DNA of 64,000 nt from Flavobacteriales bacterium. GTDB lineage: Bacteria; Bacteroidota; Bacteroidia; Flavobacteriales_D; Crocinitomicaceae. The stretch is taken from contig CANFRV010000004.1 of the NCBI GenBank assembly GCA_947449575.1, forward strand, positions 62,001-126,000. Reading direction: 5' to 3'. Shown one piece after another: positions 60,566-64,000 of the stretch (within the stretch, counting starts at the first letter, position 1; each line of letters starts with the position of its first letter). The position numbers were made by a program, and so were the translations under genes. The notes below the pieces were generated by a model. The model was given only the letters and a program-made list of their open reading frames with translations, had not been told where the DNA came from and made no database searches.

Positions 60566-62407
60566 ATGCGCTATTTCGTTTGCCTCATTGTATTCCTTTG
60601 TTTCTCTGGTTGTTTGTACTCTCAGACCCTAGAAGACTTGGAAACAAAATCTTTTTATTATGATGTAAACAATTATAGTCTTACTCCTGAATCAATGCTA
60701 CTTTTAGCTGAATTTGTGGAAGAAGTAAAACTCAATCCGATTGAAATCGTGGAAATTATTGGATATGTTGAAAAACATGGTTCTGAGACTTATAATAAAA
60801 TAAAATCAAAAAGACGAATGAGCTCTATAAAAGGAGTAATCGATTCTGCTATCGTTATACACCAATATAAACCTGAAAATATTGATTATCCTCCCTCCTT
60901 CTTATACAGTTATAGCGATGGTTATAATTGGAGGCGAGTTGATATTACATTCCGAAAAATGCCTGAAAGATTAATTTTACCTATAACAACCAATCAAAAG
61001 ATAAATACGACAGATCAAATTCAAGATATAAATAATAACACGTCTCCTAATGCAATTGACAATGAGTCAAAGATTGATCCAACAATCACCAACGTTACAG
61101 GTGAAAAAATAGAAGATCTAGTCAAAAATACTGACAAGTCTATTATAACAACTCCTGAAAAGATAGATGAGAAAATCTCAAATCCTGAAAAAAATAAAAT
61201 CATTGAAGCTGTTAAACTGGCCGAAGAAATTGAAATTCAAAAATTAAATAACAATATAATTATATTAGATTCTACTCAAAAAGATTTAAACTTAAATCTT
61301 AAACCGGATGAAACAGGGAAAATTTCAACCATAGGTAAATCTCAAGAGGATATTGATAAAATGGTAATTCGTGAAAAATCAAGGGAATCAAACGGTAATA
61401 GAAAAACAGCACATCCTGAAGTCGGCGTGAGACTTTCAAAAATAGATGTTTCCAATATGGATAATTCTGTAGTCCTAATCAACTTAAATATTCAGTTTAT
61501 AGGAGATGCTCCGATAATTAACAGTTCTTCTATAAGTGAAATGGATGATCTTGTTAGGTTTCTCCAGAAAAATAATTCTATTGATGCGTTTATTCGAGGA
61601 CATGTATGTTGTGGTGATGAAATGCCATTGAGTAAAAAACGGGCAAAAACAGTCTATCTTGAATTAATTAGACGAGGGATTAATCCTGACAGATTAAGAT
61701 TTCAAGGTTTTAGCAATACGATTCCTGCTGTATCTCCTGAAAAGACAGATTTGGACAGAAGTAAAAATCGACGCGTTGATGTCATGTTCTCTAAAACAAG
61801 TAGAAGTAATGATCCAATTATTCCTATAACACAAATTAATGACACTAATTCGAATGATGTGAATGCTATTTTCAGCACGGATGTAAATATCCCTCTTGAA
61901 ATGGATAAAAATGGCAGTATCGAATACAAGACATCAGGAAAAACGCAAGATCAAATTGACCAAATGTTGGTGAGAGAAAAATCTTCATTAAAACCAAAAA
62001 AGGATCTGCAAGACATGCAAGCAAAATTAGCTAATATCAATATTGAGAATCTTACAAGTTCTGTTTCTCTTGTTATTCTTGCTCTGCAGTTTAATGATGT
62101 TGATCCAATTCTAGATGAAACTTCGTTGAAAGAAATGGATGATTTATTTAATTTCTTGAACCAAAACAATCAAATTCATGCTTTTATCAGAGGTCATGTT
62201 TGCTGCGGAGACAATTTAAAACTAAGTAAAAAAAGGGCCAAGTATGTATATCAAGAATTAATCAAAAGAGGTGTAAATCCCGACAGATTGCGCTACCAAG
62301 GATTTAGTAACACTTTATTACTTGTTAACCCTGAAAGAACTGAAGCAGACAGAACAAAGAACAAAAGAGTTGATATAATTTTTTCTATCACTACAAAAGT
62401 GAATTAA
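60566..62407 (+). CDS. Exported protein with three tandem OmpA-like domains
   Basis: A 613-aa protein. The signal peptide ends near CLYSQ. OmpA-like domain 1 is at about 29-135 (SFYYDVNNYSLTPESML, IIGYVEKHG, YNWRRVDITF). A 120-residue low-complexity linker rich in Asn, Asp, Ile and Lys follows. Then two copies of a ~200-residue unit, starting at about 257 and 458. Each has a short lead-in (KSQEDIDKMVIREKS / KTQDQIDQMLVREKS), a linker and an OmpA domain (AFIRGHVCCGD, LSKKRAK, NPDRLRFQGFSNT, NRRVDVMF). The peptidoglycan-contact Arg in LSKKRA is kept; the usual GHTD reads GHVCCGD. No membrane barrel is present, so it is probably a multivalent peptidoglycan anchor. Confidence 0.85.
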   Translation: MRYFVCLIVFLCFSGCLYSQTLEDLETKSFYYDVNNYSLTPESMLLLAEFVEEVKLNPIEIVEIIGYVEKHGSETYNKIKSKRRMSSIKGVIDSAIVIHQYKPENIDYPPSFLYSYSDGYNWRRVDITFRKMPERLILPITTNQKINTTDQIQDINNNTSPNAIDNESKIDPTITNVTGEKIEDLVKNTDKSIITTPEKIDEKISNPEKNKIIEAVKLAEEIEIQKLNNNIIILDSTQKDLNLNLKPDETGKISTIGKSQEDIDKMVIREKSRESNGNRKTAHPEVGVRLSKIDVSNMDNSVVLINLNIQFIGDAPIINSSSISEMDDLVRFLQKNNSIDAFIRGHVCCGDEMPLSKKRAKTVYLELIRRGINPDRLRFQGFSNTIPAVSPEKTDLDRSKNRRVDVMFSKTSRSNDPIIPITQINDTNSNDVNAIFSTDVNIPLEMDKNGSIEYKTSGKTQDQIDQMLVREKSSLKPKKDLQDMQAKLANINIENLTSSVSLVILALQFNDVDPILDETSLKEMDDLFNFLNQNNQIHAFIRGHVCCGDNLKLSKKRAKYVYQELIKRGVNPDRLRYQGFSNTLLLVNPERTEADRTKNKRVDIIFSITTKVN

Positions 62408-62408
62408 C

Positions 62409-62428
62409 TCAATCTCTGAATAGATTGA
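62409..62428. repeat. 7-bp inverted repeat after triple-OmpA gene
   Basis: TCAATCT / AGATTGA separated by CTGAAT, starting 1 base after the stop. It could be a weak terminator but lacks a clear T-run. Confidence 0.4.
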
Positions 62429-62500
62429 AACTTTATTACAATTAAAAATTCAATCGATTTTCTTTAATCTACCTTCAATAAATACAATTTGGATTATATA

Positions 62501-62518
62501 TGACCTATTATGAGGTCA
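62501..62518. repeat. Palindrome TGACCT-N6-AGGTCA upstream of aminotransferase gene
   Basis: Perfect 6-bp half-sites with a 6-base spacer (ATTATG), 83 bases upstream of the candidate -7 box. The size fits a dimeric regulator site, but the regulator is unknown and chance is possible. Confidence 0.3.
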
Positions 62519-62600
62519 AAAAATAGTATTCTTACCATTTTGGAAATAATTTGACTATTTAAATAATTCTAAGAGAGTTAAAAAGTAAAACTTTTGACGT

Positions 62601-62608
62601 AAATTTGG
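62601..62608 (+). promoter_or_regulatory. -7 box for aminotransferase gene
   Basis: TAAATTTG, a full match to TAnnTTTG, 18 bases before the ATG. No -33 TTG at the right distance. Confidence 0.5.
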
Positions 62609-62626
62609 TGAAAAATTAATAATAAC

Positions 62627-63832
62627 ATGCCAAAGATTTCACAAAAAGCGGTAGACATGCCAGCTTCTCCAATTCGTAAATTGGTTCCTTATTCGGAAAT
62701 TGCAAAAAAACAAGGAAAAATTGTTTATCACTTGAATATTGGTCAACCGGACATTGAAACACCTGAAGTAGCTTTAAATGCTATTAAAAACATGGATCGT
62801 AAGGTGATTGAATATAGTCACTCAGCTGGTTTCGAATCGTACCGAAATAATTTATCAGCCTATTACAAAAGAACTGGAATAAATGTAAATCCTGAAGATA
62901 TCCTTATTACAACTGGAGGTTCTGAAGCGTTAATTTTTGGTTTCATGACTACCTGCAACGTTGGTGATGAAGTAATTATCCCGGAGCCATTCTATGCAAA
63001 CTACAATGGCTTCGCTGTCACAGCTGGTATAAATGTAGTACCAGTTACTTCAACCATAGAAACAGGATTTGCTTTACCAGCGGTAGAAGAAATTGAGAAA
63101 AAAATCACTTCAAAAACGAGGGCTATCGTCATTTGTAATCCAGGTAATCCAACAGGATATTTATATTCAAAAAGTGAGTTGGAGCAGTTGCGCGACTTAG
63201 TTAAAAAACATGATTTATTTTTATTTGCTGATGAAGTATATAGAGAATTTTGTTACGATGGAGCAATACCATTTTCAGTAATGAATTTAGAAGGTATAGA
63301 TGAAAATGTAATTATGATTGACTCTGTTTCCAAGCGTTACTCCATGTGTGGAGCAAGAATCGGTGCTCTAATTACAAAAAATAAAGAAGTGATGGCGGCA
63401 GCTTTGAAATTTGGACAAGCTAGATTATCACCTCCAACCATCGATCAAATTGCATCTGAAGCAGCATTGAATACACCTCAATCCTACTTCGATAACGTTG
63501 TTGCTGAGTACGTAGAAAGAAGAAACATTATGGTTAAAGGATTAAATTCCATTCCAGGTGTGTTTTGTCCAAACCCAAGCGGTGCTTTTTATTGTGTAGC
63601 AAAATTCCCAGTTGATGACGCTGAGAAATTTTGCCAGTGGTTATTAGAAGATTTTCAATTTGAAGGTCAAACAGTTATGATGGCGCCAGCAAATGGATTC
63701 TATTCCACAAAAGGTGCCGGAAAGCAAGAAGCTAGAATTGCTTATGTTTTAAACCAAGATTCTTTGAGAAAAGCAGTTATTTGCTTGGAAGAAGCATTAA
63801 AAGTATATCCTGGAAGAATTAGTGAGCAGTAG
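62627..63832 (+). CDS. Class I/II pyridoxal-phosphate aminotransferase (aspartate-aminotransferase-like)
   Basis: A 401-aa fold-type I aminotransferase. It has the substrate/cofactor loops LNIGQPDIETP, TTGGSEALIFGF and CNPGNPTGYLYSKSEL, the PLP Asp/Tyr in FADEVYREF, the Schiff-base Lys in DSVSKRYSMCGARIGAL, and the C-terminal Arg in EARIAYVLN. It groups with bacterial aspartate aminotransferases of the Igamma/AT-I type, but the exact amino-acid pair is not certain. No signal peptide. Monocistronic, with its own promoter and terminator. Confidence 0.93.
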   Translation: MPKISQKAVDMPASPIRKLVPYSEIAKKQGKIVYHLNIGQPDIETPEVALNAIKNMDRKVIEYSHSAGFESYRNNLSAYYKRTGINVNPEDILITTGGSEALIFGFMTTCNVGDEVIIPEPFYANYNGFAVTAGINVVPVTSTIETGFALPAVEEIEKKITSKTRAIVICNPGNPTGYLYSKSELEQLRDLVKKHDLFLFADEVYREFCYDGAIPFSVMNLEGIDENVIMIDSVSKRYSMCGARIGALITKNKEVMAAALKFGQARLSPPTIDQIASEAALNTPQSYFDNVVAEYVERRNIMVKGLNSIPGVFCPNPSGAFYCVAKFPVDDAEKFCQWLLEDFQFEGQTVMMAPANGFYSTKGAGKQEARIAYVLNQDSLRKAVICLEEALKVYPGRISEQ

Positions 63833-63869
63833 AAATTAGAGAAAAGTAATTAATCAAATAGTATTGAAA

Positions 63870-63900
63870 AGTGGTTGTTCCAAAAGAGCAACCTTTTTTT
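63870..63900 (+). terminator. Intrinsic terminator after aminotransferase gene
   Basis: The stem GGTTGTTC / GAGCAACC (one G-T pair) with a 5-base loop and a T7 tail. The remaining 100 bases to the window end contain no supportable gene. Confidence 0.85.
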
Positions 63901-64000
63901 GTGAGAAAATGTGAGTAGTTGTTAGAGACAATTAACTAACATATTAAAAATCAATAAATAATATAAGAACTATCTATTTAATAGAATGATAAAATGTAAA

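Noticed and set aside
1-64000. Defence island, phage or mobile element
   Set aside because: Gene content, spacing and composition are uniform and core-like; no transposase, integrase, restriction or CRISPR-associated gene was seen.

Overview
The window is an AT-rich chromosomal segment from a Gram-negative member of the Bacteroidota, most likely order Flavobacteriales; a Crocinitomicaceae/Fluviicola-like origin is a weak guess. The evidence is: a primary sigma factor of the short Bacteroidota type (288 aa); promoters carrying the Bacteroidota -7 box TAnnTTTG and no convincing Shine-Dalgarno sites; a type IX secretion C-terminal sorting domain on an M1 peptidase; Bacteroidota-restricted families (DUF1573, DUF3276, DUF4494, DUF5683, S46 peptidase, WbqC); and LPS-assembly genes. 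I see no rRNA, tRNA, CRISPR array, insertion sequence or prophage. It reads as stable core genome with dense, often overlapping genes. No gap exceeds about 235 bases; the largest are 56621-56851, 4253-4476 and 62408-62626.

Layout. 1-4252 (minus): the start of a GH2 beta-mannosidase cut by the window edge, then an overlapping operon dapF - hypothetical - GNAT - mltG - glycosylasparaginase. 4477-8498 (plus): HtrA/Deg protease, the primary sigma factor and a long GAPDH, with strong terminators. 8651-12000 (minus): leucine-type dehydrogenase, nusB, a DUF1573 lipoprotein, yajC and a small lipoprotein. 12091-19942 (plus): ABC exporter, DUF3276, then parA-parB-DUF5683-dapB-lepB-WbqC. 20001-25797: a lipocalin-like lipoprotein and a PIG-V-like membrane glycosyltransferase (minus), a T9SS-secreted M1 peptidase (plus), a VanX-type dipeptidase lipoprotein (minus) and an outer-membrane protein. 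25898-32584 (plus): M3 peptidase, hypothetical, ribBA-lolD, a fused SpmA/SpmB protein and a WL-repeat protein.

32598-37436 (minus): a small conserved protein, two Fe-S proteins resembling a split HdrDE-type electron-transfer module, an MCE/MlaD protein and an N-acetylmuramoyl-L-alanine amidase, divergent from lptD. 37501-51926 (plus): lptD, algH, two LpxL-type acyltransferases flanking rarA, an Asp-box lipoprotein, an HD hydrolase, a ROK kinase, a GH92 alpha-mannosidase and an S46 dipeptidyl-peptidase. 52016-56620 (minus): a TerB/DnaJ membrane protein, an M16 peptidase, pdxH, a DUF4494 protein and a hypothetical secreted protein. 56852-63832 (plus): an active/inactive M16 peptidase pair, a protein with three OmpA-like domains and a class I aminotransferase.

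Themes. (1) Envelope building: dapB, dapF, mltG, amidase, lptD, two lpxL, lolD, lepB, yajC, MCE. (2) Protein and peptide scavenging: HtrA, M1, M3, S46, three M16 and a VanX-type enzyme. (3) Trimming of N-linked glycans: glycosylasparaginase, beta-mannosidase, GH92 alpha-mannosidase and perhaps the ROK kinase, although these are dispersed and no SusCD pair is visible. I did not find a clearly new multi-gene system. The most interesting items are the triple-OmpA protein, the Fe-S/MCE/amidase block, the SpmAB plus WL-repeat pair, the long inverted repeat between dapF and htrA, and two genes whose -7 boxes nearly touch their start codons.
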